Shown: piece by piece, positions 9,712-19,328 of the stretch
How the letters are laid out: each line of letters starts with the position of its first letter
Position numbering within the stretch: the first letter of the stretch is position 1
Assembly (NCBI GenBank): GCA_004213175.1
Contig: SHAT01000005.1
Span: 1-64,000, forward strand
Source: Pseudomonadota bacterium
GTDB lineage: Bacteria > SAR324 > NAC60-12
Direction of reading: 5' to 3'
DNA: 64,000 bases
Notes under the pieces: model-generated
Database searches by the model: none
What the model saw: the letters and a program-made list of their open reading frames with translations, nothing else
What the model was told of the DNA's origin: nothing
Position numbers and translations under genes: made by a program

Positions 9712-11914
9712 ATGAACTATAGATTTGTTTATACAGCTTGTAACTACGATATACTCTTTTAACGTATTCTCTTGTCTCAGAGAATGGAATTTGTTCAACA
9801 AAGGCATCAATGGATTCCCCTCTCCAACGATTGATCCATTTGATCATGTTGTGAGGACCTGCGTTATAACTTCCTGCAGTGTGAATCAATTCAGATTTGA
9901 ATCTTTCTGCAAGACTTCCCAGATAAAGTGTGCCAAGACGGGTATTTAATTCTGGATTGAAGATTTCATCTTTTTGATTGAGTTTGATTTTCTTTTTTCG
10001 TGCTACGTATTTTGCTGTAGCTGGCATCAATTGCATCAAACCCATAGCTTTGCTTGAAGACAGTGCCAGTGGATCAAAGTGGCTCTCTTCACGCATGATT
10101 GCCAGGGCAAAATAAGGATCAATTCCCGCCTGATTAGCAAAACTCTTCAACTGTGACCAGTATGGCCTTGGGTAAGCCAGTTCCCAGAGAGGATGTCCCC
10201 CTACTTCCAGAGTTACGAGGTGCGGCAGATAATAATTCGCTATTACTCTGAGCACAGAATAATACTCACCTCTGCGGTGAAGGAGATGACTAACATGCCA
10301 ATTACGTGTACTATCTTTATAACGACCTAGACCTGCAAACAATTCTTTGAGTGCCTGCTCCGGTTCTGAAATATCAAAAAGAAACTCTGTTCTCTCGAGC
10401 AATTCTCTGGTATTTGTGCTTAGTTTTTCTGTAGGCTTTGAGTAAAGTTTTGCTTTACGTGTTTTGATTATCGACAAAATACCTTCAGGAACATCTTCTG
10501 ATGAAATCAGACGCATTCCGTAATAGGTGTTAGGTTTTTGAAGAATCAGTTGTTTGAAGCTTTTTGCGGCAAGATCTGGACGACCACTTTCTTCTAAAAA
10601 TTTGCCCTTCCAGAATAGTAACTTGGCTTTCATTTCAGAATTATAAATCCTTTTCTTGAGTCCTATATTAATGTATTCCAATGCTTTCTCAAAATTCTTT
10701 TGCTGTTTGTACGACCATGCGAGTTCCCATGCTGACTTAGTGGCCAGTCTATGTTTAGGAAATTTTCGGAGAAGGCGATCCCACCAAAATTGTGCTTTAC
10801 TGATTTCAGCATCCAAACGGTAACGGGTGGCAAATGTATAAAACAAAACAGGAAGTTTTTTTGCTTTATTATTAATTTTTTCAAGTTGATAAATAGTACT
10901 TCTTCCAGCAATAATATTTTTACGTTTAATATATGAACGTGCCTTCCAGTAGAGCTGAACTTCCTTTCCTAAAGACCATTTTTGTGAAAGGATTCCCTGT
11001 TTCTGGAGCTTTATAATCAGACCATAATATCTTTCCTTGAAAAGGGCTTTTAGGTATTCTTCTCCAAGTATTTTCACTATTTTTTTGCTTCTCCCTTTTC
11101 TCAGTTGCTGAAGATGTTTAATCAGGTATTTGTTCAGTCCCAGTTTTGACAGACTTCTGACACGACTTGAAAGCTCTGCTTCAGATATTCTTTTAAGTTG
11201 ATCTGCATTCAGGTTTTTGTGGGAGAGAATAGCAGTTTTTTTATCTATCGGAAACTGCCATCCTAAGACCTTATATTTGTGCTCAAGCTTTATTCCTTTC
11301 AGCTTTGCTCCACGAAGATAAAGTTTATGTATTTTATAGTCTGAGAGAAACCATTTGTAGTTTTTCCGAGTGTCATGCAGCAGATTAAAGATTTGACTAG
11401 TTTCTTTATCAGTATTGAATTCACTCTTAATGTATTTACGGAGTGGATCAAGGTAATAATTCTTTTCCGGAAGTTTTAGTAATTTTCGGATACTGACAAT
11501 TGCTTCACGATGCCGATCAGACTTTAGTAAGACGAGAATATTTTGAAAAATCCATGCATCTCTGAATTCTGATTCCGGAGTTTGTTTAAGACTTTTGAGC
11601 GCTAATTTGAAATTCCCAATCTCCCGATGACATTTTGCTTTTAAAATCCGTGATCCACTCCATAAAATATTGTTATTCCAAGACTTTGGTTTTGATAAAT
11701 TATTCAACTGATGGATTAGCTCCTTGCAGTTACCACTTTCATACAGTTGAGTGAAAGGTTGCAAGGAAGGCCTTTTATGAGCAGAAATAGAACTCAAGGG
11801 TATCAGTAAGGCAAAAACAAAACATATCGTTCTCGCAACCTTCCAAGATTTACTACAATATTTGAAGTTAACTAAATTGGAAAGTCCCGTTAATTGCTTG
11901 AAACCCTGAAACAT
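9710..11914 (-). CDS. Soluble lytic murein transglycosylase (Slt70-like)
   Basis: 734 residues. An N-terminal hydrophobic segment (TICFVFALLIPLSSISA) directs export after a rather long cytoplasmic lead. A long alpha-helical, TPR-like superhelical region follows (about 60-560), then a C-terminal lysozyme-like SLT domain: FALAIMREESHFDPLALSSS with the catalytic Glu, AMGLMQLMPATAKYVA, and HTAGSYNAGPHNMIKW. It cleaves the MurNAc-GlcNAc bond of peptidoglycan to anhydro products in the periplasm. The overall architecture matches Slt70 although the helical part is weakly conserved. Confidence 0.93.
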   Translation of the reverse strand: MFQGFKQLTGLSNLVNFKYCSKSWKVARTICFVFALLIPLSSISAHKRPSLQPFTQLYESGNCKELIHQLNNLSKPKSWNNNILWSGSRILKAKCHREIGNFKLALKSLKQTPESEFRDAWIFQNILVLLKSDRHREAIVSIRKLLKLPEKNYYLDPLRKYIKSEFNTDKETSQIFNLLHDTRKNYKWFLSDYKIHKLYLRGAKLKGIKLEHKYKVLGWQFPIDKKTAILSHKNLNADQLKRISEAELSSRVRSLSKLGLNKYLIKHLQQLRKGRSKKIVKILGEEYLKALFKERYYGLIIKLQKQGILSQKWSLGKEVQLYWKARSYIKRKNIIAGRSTIYQLEKINNKAKKLPVLFYTFATRYRLDAEISKAQFWWDRLLRKFPKHRLATKSAWELAWSYKQQKNFEKALEYINIGLKKRIYNSEMKAKLLFWKGKFLEESGRPDLAAKSFKQLILQKPNTYYGMRLISSEDVPEGILSIIKTRKAKLYSKPTEKLSTNTRELLERTEFLFDISEPEQALKELFAGLGRYKDSTRNWHVSHLLHRRGEYYSVLRVIANYYLPHLVTLEVGGHPLWELAYPRPYWSQLKSFANQAGIDPYFALAIMREESHFDPLALSSSKAMGLMQLMPATAKYVARKKKIKLNQKDEIFNPELNTRLGTLYLGSLAERFKSELIHTAGSYNAGPHNMIKWINRWRGESIDAFVEQIPFSETREYVKRVYRSYKLYKQIYSS

Positions 11915-12046
11915 ATTTTTATCAGTTGGTATAGTTGGTGCTTGTTAATGCTCGACAAAGTTAATACTGCTATCAGCTTTTTAAAAAAGAATTAGCAAAT
12001 ATCTTGCCTCGATTTACAAATAACATTTATTTCATTAATAAAACAA

Positions 12047-12784
12047 ATGAAGAGTGAAGTGAAGCAAATGGACGATGAGTTACCGGATAAACACAAAGAT
12101 CTAGATACTGATGAATCTTCAGATACTTTAGTGCTACAACCCTTGATCTTAAAACAAACATCTCATAACACTAAAGGTACTAAGGCGCAGCCTTATGTAT
12201 TTGGTTCAGAAACTTATGATGTATACAGTAACCCTAAAAATCCTTTTATGGTGGGAATAATTGCTTCGGAAACAGACCGAATACAACTAGACCCCGTCAA
12301 TACTCAAAATCTTTTTCAACAAATTGAGAAAAACTCAACCTATTCACTTGAGTATCCACTCAACATTTCTGCACACCGTAAACGTAAGCTTTTGCCTGCT
12401 CAGGAAGTTTCATCAGCAGGAGGAAATAAAACTTTAGAAGTCGGAGAAGAGAAACTTAAAACTGCTTCTAAGGAATATCTGCCGCGCGAAAAACTAAAAG
12501 AAGACAAACGAAAACTAGAGGTATATATTCAAAATTTTTTTATATATTTCCTGAAACGTCTTGGGGAAGAACCTCGGGAGCTGCCAGTGATCATTAATGA
12601 ACTCGTCCCTTTATTTGTTGAACATCAAATTCGGATTCGCTTTTATGAAGCTTTCCGTCAAATACACAAAATGGAGGATTTGATCATCACCCTAGAAAAA
12701 ATAAGCAGTGATTATGAATTAGAAAATTTTGAGCTTTTCTGTAGCGCTATTTTTGTCTTTTACAGTTCCCTGAGTAATGATTAG
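12047..12784 (+). CDS. Uncharacterised protein, 245 residues
   Basis: I do not recognise a family. The intact frame is divergent from the transglycosylase and lies 54 bases upstream of alr, so co-transcription with alr is likely. The first 30 residues are acidic (DDELPDKHKDLDTDESSD), the middle is probably disordered and basic in places (AHRKRKLLPAQE), and the last 90 residues look folded and helical (KLEVYIQNFFIYFLKRLGE...). No signal peptide or transmembrane helix is obvious. The C-terminal helical part could be a protein-interaction domain; this is inference. Confidence 0.7.
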   Translation: MKSEVKQMDDELPDKHKDLDTDESSDTLVLQPLILKQTSHNTKGTKAQPYVFGSETYDVYSNPKNPFMVGIIASETDRIQLDPVNTQNLFQQIEKNSTYSLEYPLNISAHRKRKLLPAQEVSSAGGNKTLEVGEEKLKTASKEYLPREKLKEDKRKLEVYIQNFFIYFLKRLGEEPRELPVIINELVPLFVEHQIRIRFYEAFRQIHKMEDLIITLEKISSDYELENFELFCSAIFVFYSSLSND

Positions 12785-12838
12785 CATTAAGTATTAAATC
12801 CTGAACCTTCACTCTTGAATCTCAAATCCGTTTTTTAA

Positions 12839-13948
12839 ATGAGGCCTTCATTCGTTGAAGTTGATCTAAACAATTTAAGACATAATCTTTCTCTGATACG
12901 CGGGCACACAGAAAATAAACCGGTCATGGCGGTTGTCAAGGCAAATGCTTATGGGCATGGTATGTTGAAGGTAGCCCAGCTTTATGAAGAGTTAGGTGTA
13001 AACTGTCTTGGTGTGGCTTTACTGGAAGAAGGGATTTTGTTACGTGATTCTGGAATAAGTTTGCCGATTGTTGTTTTTGGGGGAGTGTTACCACAGCAAA
13101 TTCATAAATACCTGGAATGGGATTTAGAATTTTTTGTCTCATCTCCTGAAGTTTTGCGAGTTGTGGAAACAATTTGTAAATCTGCCGCAGAACAGGCGAC
13201 TGTCCATCTTAAGCTGGATAGTGGAATGGGGCGTATTGGAATCAATACCTCTGATTCGGATTGTTTTATTGAAGAAGCGGTCAAAGCAGAACACATAAAA
13301 GTGAAAGGTGTATGTTCACATTTGGCTTGTGCTGATGATCCTGAAAATCCATTAACGATGAAACAAGTTGAGAGGTTTTTATCAGCTGTTTCAGTTTTTG
13401 AAAGACTTGGTGCGGAGATTCCTATTAGACATCTCTCAAATTCTGGAGGAGTACTTTACTTTCCTGAAACACATCTTGATCTTATACGACCTGGAATTTT
13501 GCTATATGGAGTATATCCTGATGTTACTTGTCCACATGTTCTGGATGTGCTTCCTGCCCTACAGTTGAAATCCAAAGTTACTTTTCAAAAATCTATTAAA
13601 ACTGGAATATCAGTAGGATATGGAGAGTCTTGGACTTCATTAAGCGACTCGGAAATTTCGACAGTACCTCTAGGTTACGGTGATGGTTATATGAGGCAAC
13701 TTTCAAATCGCGGAGAGGTCCTGATAAATGGGAAATTCAGGCCAATTGTAGGCAGAGTCTGTATGGACCAGTTTATGGTAAATTGTGGAAATGAAGTAAC
13801 TAAAACCGGAGACGAAGTTGTTTTGATCGGTCAACAGCAAGACCAATGTATCACGATTGAAGAAATTTCTGCTTTGGCAAATACAATTCCATATGAAATA
13901 TTGACCAATCTTAATGAGCGACTTCCCCGAATTTATTTCAACGAGTAA
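12839..13948 (+). CDS. alr: Alanine racemase
   Basis: 369 residues, normal length. A PLP enzyme converting L- to D-alanine for peptidoglycan. The PLP-binding lysine is Lys34 in AVVKANAYGHG. Other family blocks are LKLDSGMGRIG, HLSNSGG, RPGILLYGVYP, the catalytic-tyrosine region SVGYGESW and GRVCMDQFMV. It follows the unknown gene at 12047 closely and lies near the transglycosylase, giving a small cell-wall cluster. Confidence 0.97.
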   Translation: MRPSFVEVDLNNLRHNLSLIRGHTENKPVMAVVKANAYGHGMLKVAQLYEELGVNCLGVALLEEGILLRDSGISLPIVVFGGVLPQQIHKYLEWDLEFFVSSPEVLRVVETICKSAAEQATVHLKLDSGMGRIGINTSDSDCFIEEAVKAEHIKVKGVCSHLACADDPENPLTMKQVERFLSAVSVFERLGAEIPIRHLSNSGGVLYFPETHLDLIRPGILLYGVYPDVTCPHVLDVLPALQLKSKVTFQKSIKTGISVGYGESWTSLSDSEISTVPLGYGDGYMRQLSNRGEVLINGKFRPIVGRVCMDQFMVNCGNEVTKTGDEVVLIGQQQDQCITIEEISALANTIPYEILTNLNERLPRIYFNE

Positions 13949-14100
13949 CGATATTGACTTGCTTGATATTTATAAAATAGTTAAGTTTAAATTTCTTATA
14001 AATACATTAGTAATATTTTAAATAAGAATTCCAGTCAATATTGAAAAGAGTGTAAAAAAGTTTTCATTCTTTAAGATAATTCAAAAAATTAGGTTTAGAG

Positions 14101-14199
14101 ATGAATGGGAATATTTTAGCAATAAGTTTTGCGATTTTGAATATATGTTTTGTACTTCCGATAGGCTATTTTATGGTTATGGATATTTTGCGAAAATGA
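14101..14199 (+). CDS. Possible 32-residue membrane peptide
   Basis: An ATG frame too short for the track encodes MNGNILAISFAILNICFVLPIGYFMVMDILRK, which is one hydrophobic helix with a basic end, as in small inner-membrane proteins. The upstream TTTAGAG is a weak ribosome-binding site. It ends 16 bases before the convergent lipoprotein gene. No family recognised; the composition could arise by chance in AT-rich DNA. Confidence 0.3.
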   Translation: MNGNILAISFAILNICFVLPIGYFMVMDILRK

Positions 14200-14214
14200 T
14201 TTCAAGCGGACCAT

Positions 14215-14421
14215 TTAATCATTTTTCTCTAAACACTTAATGATTGCAGTGTCATCCTCATAAGCAATTATCTTGTATTTATTCCCGCACCGTTCAAAAG
14301 CATTGATTTTTAATTCTTCAGGTTTCATGGCTTTTACATAAAAATAAGAATTTGATGTTTCACAAGCACAGTTCAACCAGATTGTAGCCAAAATTAGCAA
14401 AATCCATTTTTTTTTCATCAT
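14215..14421 (-). CDS. Small probable lipoprotein (second copy of the family)
   Basis: 68 residues beginning MMKKKWILLILATIWLNCAC, a short lipoprotein-type leader with two candidate cysteines. The C-terminal half, AFERCGNKYKIIAYEDDTAIIKCLE, resembles the 75-residue protein at 1776-2003, suggesting paralogues of one family of mini-lipoproteins. Function unknown. It lies between alr and the LTA-synthase-like gene with its own spacer on both sides. Confidence 0.6.
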   Translation of the reverse strand: MMKKKWILLILATIWLNCACETSNSYFYVKAMKPEELKINAFERCGNKYKIIAYEDDTAIIKCLEKND

Positions 14422-14596
14422 AATTTAGTGTTGCATTTTTTGCATAAGCTCAGTGCGTACCAAAACGAGTTGCGCTTTGTTTTTATCAAAGCTTTAATAA
14501 GCCAAATTTTCTTCTTTGCTTTTTATTTTAAATCATCTATTTTTTTTATAGAGTAATTTTTTTACGCACAAAGTTAATTTTCTCTCTGATCCAGAT

Positions 14597-16456
14597 TTAC
14601 GGTGCCCATCTGTTCTGCCTTGTTAAATCATATGCTAGTCTATCCCACGCAAGTAATCGTGCTTCCAATTTGTCAAAATAAGATTCTGACACATTATTGA
14701 CCAATTCTCTGTATTCCATGCGGCGGATTAAAGAATGTTTCAGATAAGCTCTGTCCGTGATTATTCCAATGAGTGACCCTTCACGTACAAGTGCTTCTGA
14801 TTCTTGTTCATGCAATAAAGTAGATCCAAGTGCAGTGTATTGTGTGTCCAAGCCCATGAAATCTAAAAAGGTTGGCATTAAATCAAGCTGAGAAGTAACT
14901 GTTTCAACTATCTTGGGTTTCATCAGGTGTGGTGCATAAAAAATTAAAGGAATCCTGAATCTTTCAAGAAAATCTCCTTTCTGGAAATGAGCGAGGACGT
15001 GATCTGCAGTAATCACAAAGATTGTTTTATCGAACCATTGTTCTTTTTTTGCCTTGTTTATAAACTCTCCGATTGCCCAGTCAGTATAATTTAAAGAGTT
15101 CAGATAACCGCCTTCTTCAGTTTCATGATGAGGATGACGGTTGAAAGGAGCCGTGAGCTTGGGAAAAGGAGTGTGATCTGTGCTAAGATTTATAAAAGCC
15201 ATGAAAGGGGTTTTCTGGTTTTTGATCTTTTTCAAACTAAACATCAATGTCTCATAGTCCCATCCGAGGTAACGGTCCTTCTCTTCCGGGAGATAATCCA
15301 ATAAAAGGGGCATATCTTCTTTGCCATAATATTCGCTAAAACCGATAGAACTTGCAATAGCCTGAGCTAGGAATGATTCTCTCAGTGTGCTATTGACAAA
15401 AATAGTTGAAATTCCACTCTGTTCCGCAAGTGCTGCAATTTTTGAATAATTTGCGGAAGTATTTGCAATTGTAGGCAGTCCCAATACAGAGGGCATACCA
15501 GTCAGAACCGATTGTGCTCCATCAATACTGCGTTGACCGTGCGAATAAAATCGATTGAACTTCCAACCTACTTTACTCAATTTGTCCAAATTCGGTGTTA
15601 TTTTGTAATCATTTCCCCCAAAACTATCAACATAACGTGGAGTAAGGCTTTCTACAAAAAGCACAATTAGGTTATTTTTTTTGCCATACGTTGACACAAT
15701 ATTTTTGGATAACGGGAATGTCCTATTCCAGAAGTCATTGGGCAAATTTAAGGTTTTTGTGATTTGAGAATTTGAAATTGATAGACGATCAACAGGTGGG
15801 GATAAACTTGAGTGGGATGCAGAAAAAACTCCGTTCAAAACCAAGTGCCCGAAACTACTATTTCCTGAAGAAAATGCATGTACAATGGCCAGAGGTTTCA
15901 TCCCGATACCTCCTCGCCCAGCAATAACAACGAAAACAAAAAATATTATGAATTTAGCCCAGTGCATGTTTGCCATTACTACTCTGATTTTGCAGAGCCT
16001 GAGCCAGTAAAGTAGACCTAAAAAGACAGTCCCAAACCAGACCGCTAAGTAACCTGGATTTGCCGTCGCTTCACTGATTAAATATTTTATGTCTTTTCCT
16101 AAAAACAATAATTCGTTTGTCATGTGCCTTTTCACATAACCGAAATAAATAACGTCACCAATCAACAGTGTGCCTTCTAAAACGAATACAAAAAACACAA
16201 TACTGGAAAGAGTTACATGCCACCATTTCGAAGTGCACCAGTGAAACGGGAGAGCCATTAAAAGTAATGGTATTCCTGAAAAAACCAATAAAGATGCCAG
16301 ATCAAACCGAAATCCATATAAAAAAGCCAGTATGACATTACTTAATGAGAGTGAACTGAAGTTTTGATAGTGAACCAAAAAAATCCCAATTCTTGCTATT
16401 AGAAAGATTCCAATTCCGATAATGAGATAATAAAAAATCTTTATAAAGATGCTCAT
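14597..16456 (-). CDS. LTA synthase/MdoB-type sulfatase-fold membrane transferase
   Basis: 619 residues. About five N-terminal transmembrane helices (to about residue 170) precede a large periplasmic alkaline-phosphatase/sulfatase-fold domain. Metal-site motifs are visible: NLIVLFVESLTPRYVDSFGG at the start of the domain, GQRSIDGAQSVLTGMPS at the nucleophile position, FINLSTDHTPFPK, and VITADHVLAHFQ. Relatives transfer phosphoglycerol (LtaS, MdoB/OpgB) or phosphoethanolamine to envelope glycans or lipids. A Gram-negative host makes an MdoB-like or other envelope-decorating role more likely than lipoteichoic acid synthesis. Substrate uncertain. Confidence 0.88.
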   Translation of the reverse strand: MSIFIKIFYYLIIGIGIFLIARIGIFLVHYQNFSSLSLSNVILAFLYGFRFDLASLLVFSGIPLLLMALPFHWCTSKWWHVTLSSIVFFVFVLEGTLLIGDVIYFGYVKRHMTNELLFLGKDIKYLISEATANPGYLAVWFGTVFLGLLYWLRLCKIRVVMANMHWAKFIIFFVFVVIAGRGGIGMKPLAIVHAFSSGNSSFGHLVLNGVFSASHSSLSPPVDRLSISNSQITKTLNLPNDFWNRTFPLSKNIVSTYGKKNNLIVLFVESLTPRYVDSFGGNDYKITPNLDKLSKVGWKFNRFYSHGQRSIDGAQSVLTGMPSVLGLPTIANTSANYSKIAALAEQSGISTIFVNSTLRESFLAQAIASSIGFSEYYGKEDMPLLLDYLPEEKDRYLGWDYETLMFSLKKIKNQKTPFMAFINLSTDHTPFPKLTAPFNRHPHHETEEGGYLNSLNYTDWAIGEFINKAKKEQWFDKTIFVITADHVLAHFQKGDFLERFRIPLIFYAPHLMKPKIVETVTSQLDLMPTFLDFMGLDTQYTALGSTLLHEQESEALVREGSLIGIITDRAYLKHSLIRRMEYRELVNNVSESYFDKLEARLLAWDRLAYDLTRQNRWAP

Positions 16457-16732
16457 TATATATTATATGCGGGATTTGTTTTAAGTTGCTCTTAATTATT
16501 AATGTTGATAAAATTGAACATTGAAATACTCTCAACTTAGAACCTTGCACAACAAAATTCAAGAACAAATTCATATTGAACATCTCTGGCTTTTTTAAAT
16601 ATCATTGTCTTGATTTGGACTTGATCATGGTTTTATTTATAAACAAAACATGATGAGAAACGAAATTCTTTTTTTATTGATGACATGACTCTAAACCCAA
16701 ATTGTAATGTCTTGCTTTAATAAATAATTTAA

Positions 16733-16761
16733 TTGACTGGGCTTAATTATCTAGATAACAT
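16733..16761 (+). promoter_or_regulatory. Predicted sigma70-type promoter for rplY
   Basis: TTGACT (-35) is separated by 17 bases from TAACAT (-10), ending 49 bases before the rplY ATG. The remainder of the 354-base spacer 16457-16810 is AT-rich with no ORF, tRNA or recognised RNA; the promoter for the divergent sulfatase-like gene presumably also lies here. Confidence 0.5.
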
Positions 16762-16810
16762 AAAAGATTAATTTTTTTTGTAAGTAACCCATCCACTAGA
16801 TGGAAAAATC

Positions 16811-17479
16811 ATGTCAGAGAATCAATTAGCTGCAAATATTCGTAGCACCAAAGGTAAATCAGCCAATCAAAAATTAAGACAATCGGGTAATATCCCAGCA
16901 ATTCTTTACGGACCTAGGGGGAATATTTTGCTGGAGATGGAAGAAGAACCTACCCGTCATCTTCTCGAAAAAATGACCGGTATGCACGAACTCGTGCCAA
17001 TAAAAGTAACCGATTCTAACAGTGGAGATTGCTGGACAGCGCAGGTTGTACTAAGGGAAGTGCAGAAACACCCATATAAACATTTTCTTACACATCTTGA
17101 TTTTTGGGAACTTCCTGCATCAAAGGAGCAGCTTGTACGTATACCAATTGAAGTGACAGGTGATTCGCCCGGTGTTAAAGGCGGTGGTGTTCTACAAATG
17201 GTAGTCCGGGATATACCAGTACTTTGTCTTCCTACAGATATTCCATCCTTTGTTGAGTTAGACATTTCAAAATTGGAATTAGGTGATTCAATTAGAATTC
17301 AGGATATTGAATTGCCTGAAAAAGTTTCTCATAGTACTGAGGAAAATTATGCTGTAATTTCAATTGTTGGGCGTGCAAAAGAAGAAGAGGTAGTAGAAGA
17401 AGAAATTAGTGAAGGAGAAGAAGGCTCCGAGGAAGCTACCGTAGATTCTGAGGAAGAAGAGACAGCAAACGAAGAGTAA
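16811..17479 (+). CDS. rplY: 50S ribosomal protein L25 (long, CTC-type)
   Basis: 222 residues: an N-terminal 5S-rRNA-binding L25 domain (RQSGNIPAILYGPRG), the C-terminal TL5/CTC beta domain (LDFWELPASKEQLVRIPIEV, GDSPGVKGGGVL), and a very acidic tail (EEEVVEEEISEGEEGSEE). It binds 5S rRNA in the large subunit. It is followed after 34 bases by pth, the usual rplY-pth pairing in bacteria. Confidence 0.96.
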   Translation: MSENQLAANIRSTKGKSANQKLRQSGNIPAILYGPRGNILLEMEEEPTRHLLEKMTGMHELVPIKVTDSNSGDCWTAQVVLREVQKHPYKHFLTHLDFWELPASKEQLVRIPIEVTGDSPGVKGGGVLQMVVRDIPVLCLPTDIPSFVELDISKLELGDSIRIQDIELPEKVSHSTEENYAVISIVGRAKEEEVVEEEISEGEEGSEEATVDSEEEETANEE

Positions 17480-17513
17480 CCCTGAGAAAGTACTGAAATA
17501 GGAAAGGGCGGGC

Positions 17514-18077
17514 ATGAAGCTTGTGGCCGGCTTGGGAAATCCGGGCAAAGAGTATGAAGGAACGCCTCACAATGTTGGCTTTCAGGTGGTGGATATACTC
17601 CTGAAAAAGTTGGGTCTTGGCGAATTTCAGCAGAAGTTTCACAGTCAGTATTTGCGTACGACATTGAAAGGGGATGTATGTATTTTTCTAAAACCTCAGA
17701 CTTACGTGAACCGAAGTGGTCTTGCTGTAGCTGAATGTGTAAATTATTACAAGATTCCTGTTCAGAATTTAGTGGTTATTTCTGATGATCTTGAACTGCC
17801 GCCAGGCAAAGTTCGTTTTCGAAACGGTGGCGGTCACGGTGGACACAACGGTCTACGTTCCATTATAGACTCATTAGGGGACAGGCAGTTCCGAAGAGTC
17901 AGGATAGGTATAGGCAGGCCTTCCGGAAAACAGGATGTGGTTGGACATGTTTTGAGTCGTTGGTCTATGGCTGAAGAAAATTTAGCTTTGAAAGGTATTG
18001 ATCAGGTGCTGACTGAACTAATCAGTTTTTTGGAAACTTCAAAATTTGAGAATACTTCATTTTTTGTAAGTGATTAG
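17514..18077 (+). CDS. pth: Peptidyl-tRNA hydrolase
   Basis: 187 residues. It releases tRNA from prematurely dropped peptidyl-tRNAs. Family residues visible: Asn10 in GLGNPG, catalytic His19 in TPHNVGF, the NRSG segment, VISDDLELPPGKVRFR with the catalytic-site Asp, and GGGHGGHNGLRSI. Co-directional with rplY and ychF. Confidence 0.97.
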   Translation: MKLVAGLGNPGKEYEGTPHNVGFQVVDILLKKLGLGEFQQKFHSQYLRTTLKGDVCIFLKPQTYVNRSGLAVAECVNYYKIPVQNLVVISDDLELPPGKVRFRNGGGHGGHNGLRSIIDSLGDRQFRRVRIGIGRPSGKQDVVGHVLSRWSMAEENLALKGIDQVLTELISFLETSKFENTSFFVSD

Positions 18078-18130
18078 GTTTGAGTATTTTCAACTTAAAA
18101 AATCAAAACGCATAATGTTTCTTGAAGAGA

Positions 18131-19222
18131 ATGGCTTTAGAAGTTGGAATTGTTGGTTTGCCGAATATAGGGAAATCCACCCTTTTTAGCTCTTTAACCA
18201 AGGTAAAGGCAGTAGCGGCTAATTATCCGTTTTGTACGATTGATCCAAATATAGGAATAGTTCAACTGCGTGATCCACGGATGAAGCGTTTGATAGAACT
18301 TGTAACTCCCGACCGTATTGTGCCTGCAACCCTTCAGGTTGTTGATATCGCTGGACTTGTGAAGGGTGCTAGTCAGGGTGAGGGCTTGGGGAACAAATTT
18401 TTAAGCCATATTCGACAGGTTCATGCAGTAGCACATGTGGTACGTTGTTTTGAAGATCAGAATGTAGTGCATGTTGAAGGATTGATAGATCCCATCAGAG
18501 ATGTAGAGGTTATTCAGACTGAATTGATATTGTCAGATCTTGAGCAGACTGAACGTAAAATAGAACGGCTTTCACGCCAACTAAAAAGTGACAGTTCTTT
18601 GGCACCACAAATAACTATTTTTGAGCGTCTGAGGGATTTTTTGGGTGAAGGTAAATTTGCACGTAGAATGGAATTCAGCGAAGAAGAAAGGACCTTGATA
18701 GCTGAATTAAATCTGCTGACTATGAAACCTTATCTTTATATTGCAAATATATCTGAAGACGGACTCAAAAACCAGGAAGACCATCTGGAGCGGTTGAATG
18801 AGTTAGCATTGGCAGAAGGGGTGGAAGTTATTCCTATTTGTGCTCAGGTAGAATCGGAACTGGCGGAAATGGAAGATGAGGAGTCTGAATTATTTATGGA
18901 AGAGCTTGGGATAAACAGTTCCGGACTCGACCAACTTACTAATTCCGGTTATAGGATGCTCGATCAGATTACTTATTTCACTGCAGGAAAACAGGAAGTG
19001 CGTGCCTGGGAAATCCGAAAAGGCACAACCGCTCCTGAAGCTGCAGGTAAAATACATACCGATTTCGAGAAAGGCTTTATCCGTGCCGAAGTCTTTCATT
19101 TTGATGACATCGACCGATTAGGTTCTGAATCATCAATAAAGGAAGCCGGTAAATGGCGTCTTGAAGGCCGAGAATATGTGGTGCAGGATGGAGACATAAT
19201 GCACTTTCGTTTTAATGTTTAG
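18131..19222 (+). CDS. ychF: Redox-regulated ribosome-binding ATPase YchF
   Basis: 363 residues from the ATG at 18131 (MALEVGIVGLPNIGKST), the normal N-terminus; the track's TTG at 18122 adds only three residues. An OBG-family P-loop protein that prefers ATP: G1 GLPNIGKST, G3 DIAGLVKGAS, and a C-terminal TGS-like domain (TYFTAGKQEVRAWEI, FIRAEVFHFDD). The pth-ychF order is common in proteobacteria. A good terminator follows at 19249. Confidence 0.97.
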   Translation: MALEVGIVGLPNIGKSTLFSSLTKVKAVAANYPFCTIDPNIGIVQLRDPRMKRLIELVTPDRIVPATLQVVDIAGLVKGASQGEGLGNKFLSHIRQVHAVAHVVRCFEDQNVVHVEGLIDPIRDVEVIQTELILSDLEQTERKIERLSRQLKSDSSLAPQITIFERLRDFLGEGKFARRMEFSEEERTLIAELNLLTMKPYLYIANISEDGLKNQEDHLERLNELALAEGVEVIPICAQVESELAEMEDEESELFMEELGINSSGLDQLTNSGYRMLDQITYFTAGKQEVRAWEIRKGTTAPEAAGKIHTDFEKGFIRAEVFHFDDIDRLGSESSIKEAGKWRLEGREYVVQDGDIMHFRFNV

Positions 19223-19248
19223 CATTTGTCTATTAACAAATTGCCTAG

Positions 19249-19274
19249 AGCAAAGGAATTTACTTTTGCTTTTT
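19249..19274 (+). terminator. Rho-independent terminator after ychF
   Basis: An 8-bp stem AGCAAAGG / CTTTTGCT (one G-T pair) with a six-base loop AATTTA is followed directly by TTTT. It separates the rplY-pth-ychF unit from rpsF-rpsR-rplI. Confidence 0.65.
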
Positions 19275-19290
19275 CCTTGTTCACTAAGGT

Positions 19291-19323
19291 GGACTTATTG
19301 ACATTTCAATAATCCGAAAGGAA
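19291..19323 (+). promoter_or_regulatory. Candidate S6:S18 autoregulatory leader
   Basis: Immediately before rpsF, GGA-C-TTATTGA pairs with TCAATAA-TCC around the loop CATT: a 7-bp plus 3-bp stem with one bulge. It is followed by G, forming a CCG trinucleotide, then the AAAGGAA ribosome-binding site. Known rpsF leaders carry a stem with a conserved CCG that the S6:S18 complex binds to repress translation. The position and CCG fit; the identification is by eye only. Confidence 0.4.
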
Positions 19324-19328
19324 TATAA

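Noticed and set aside
14597-16456. Annotation as true lipoteichoic acid synthase
   Set aside because: The window shows an LPS-making cell, so Gram-positive LTA synthesis is unlikely; only the fold family is claimed.
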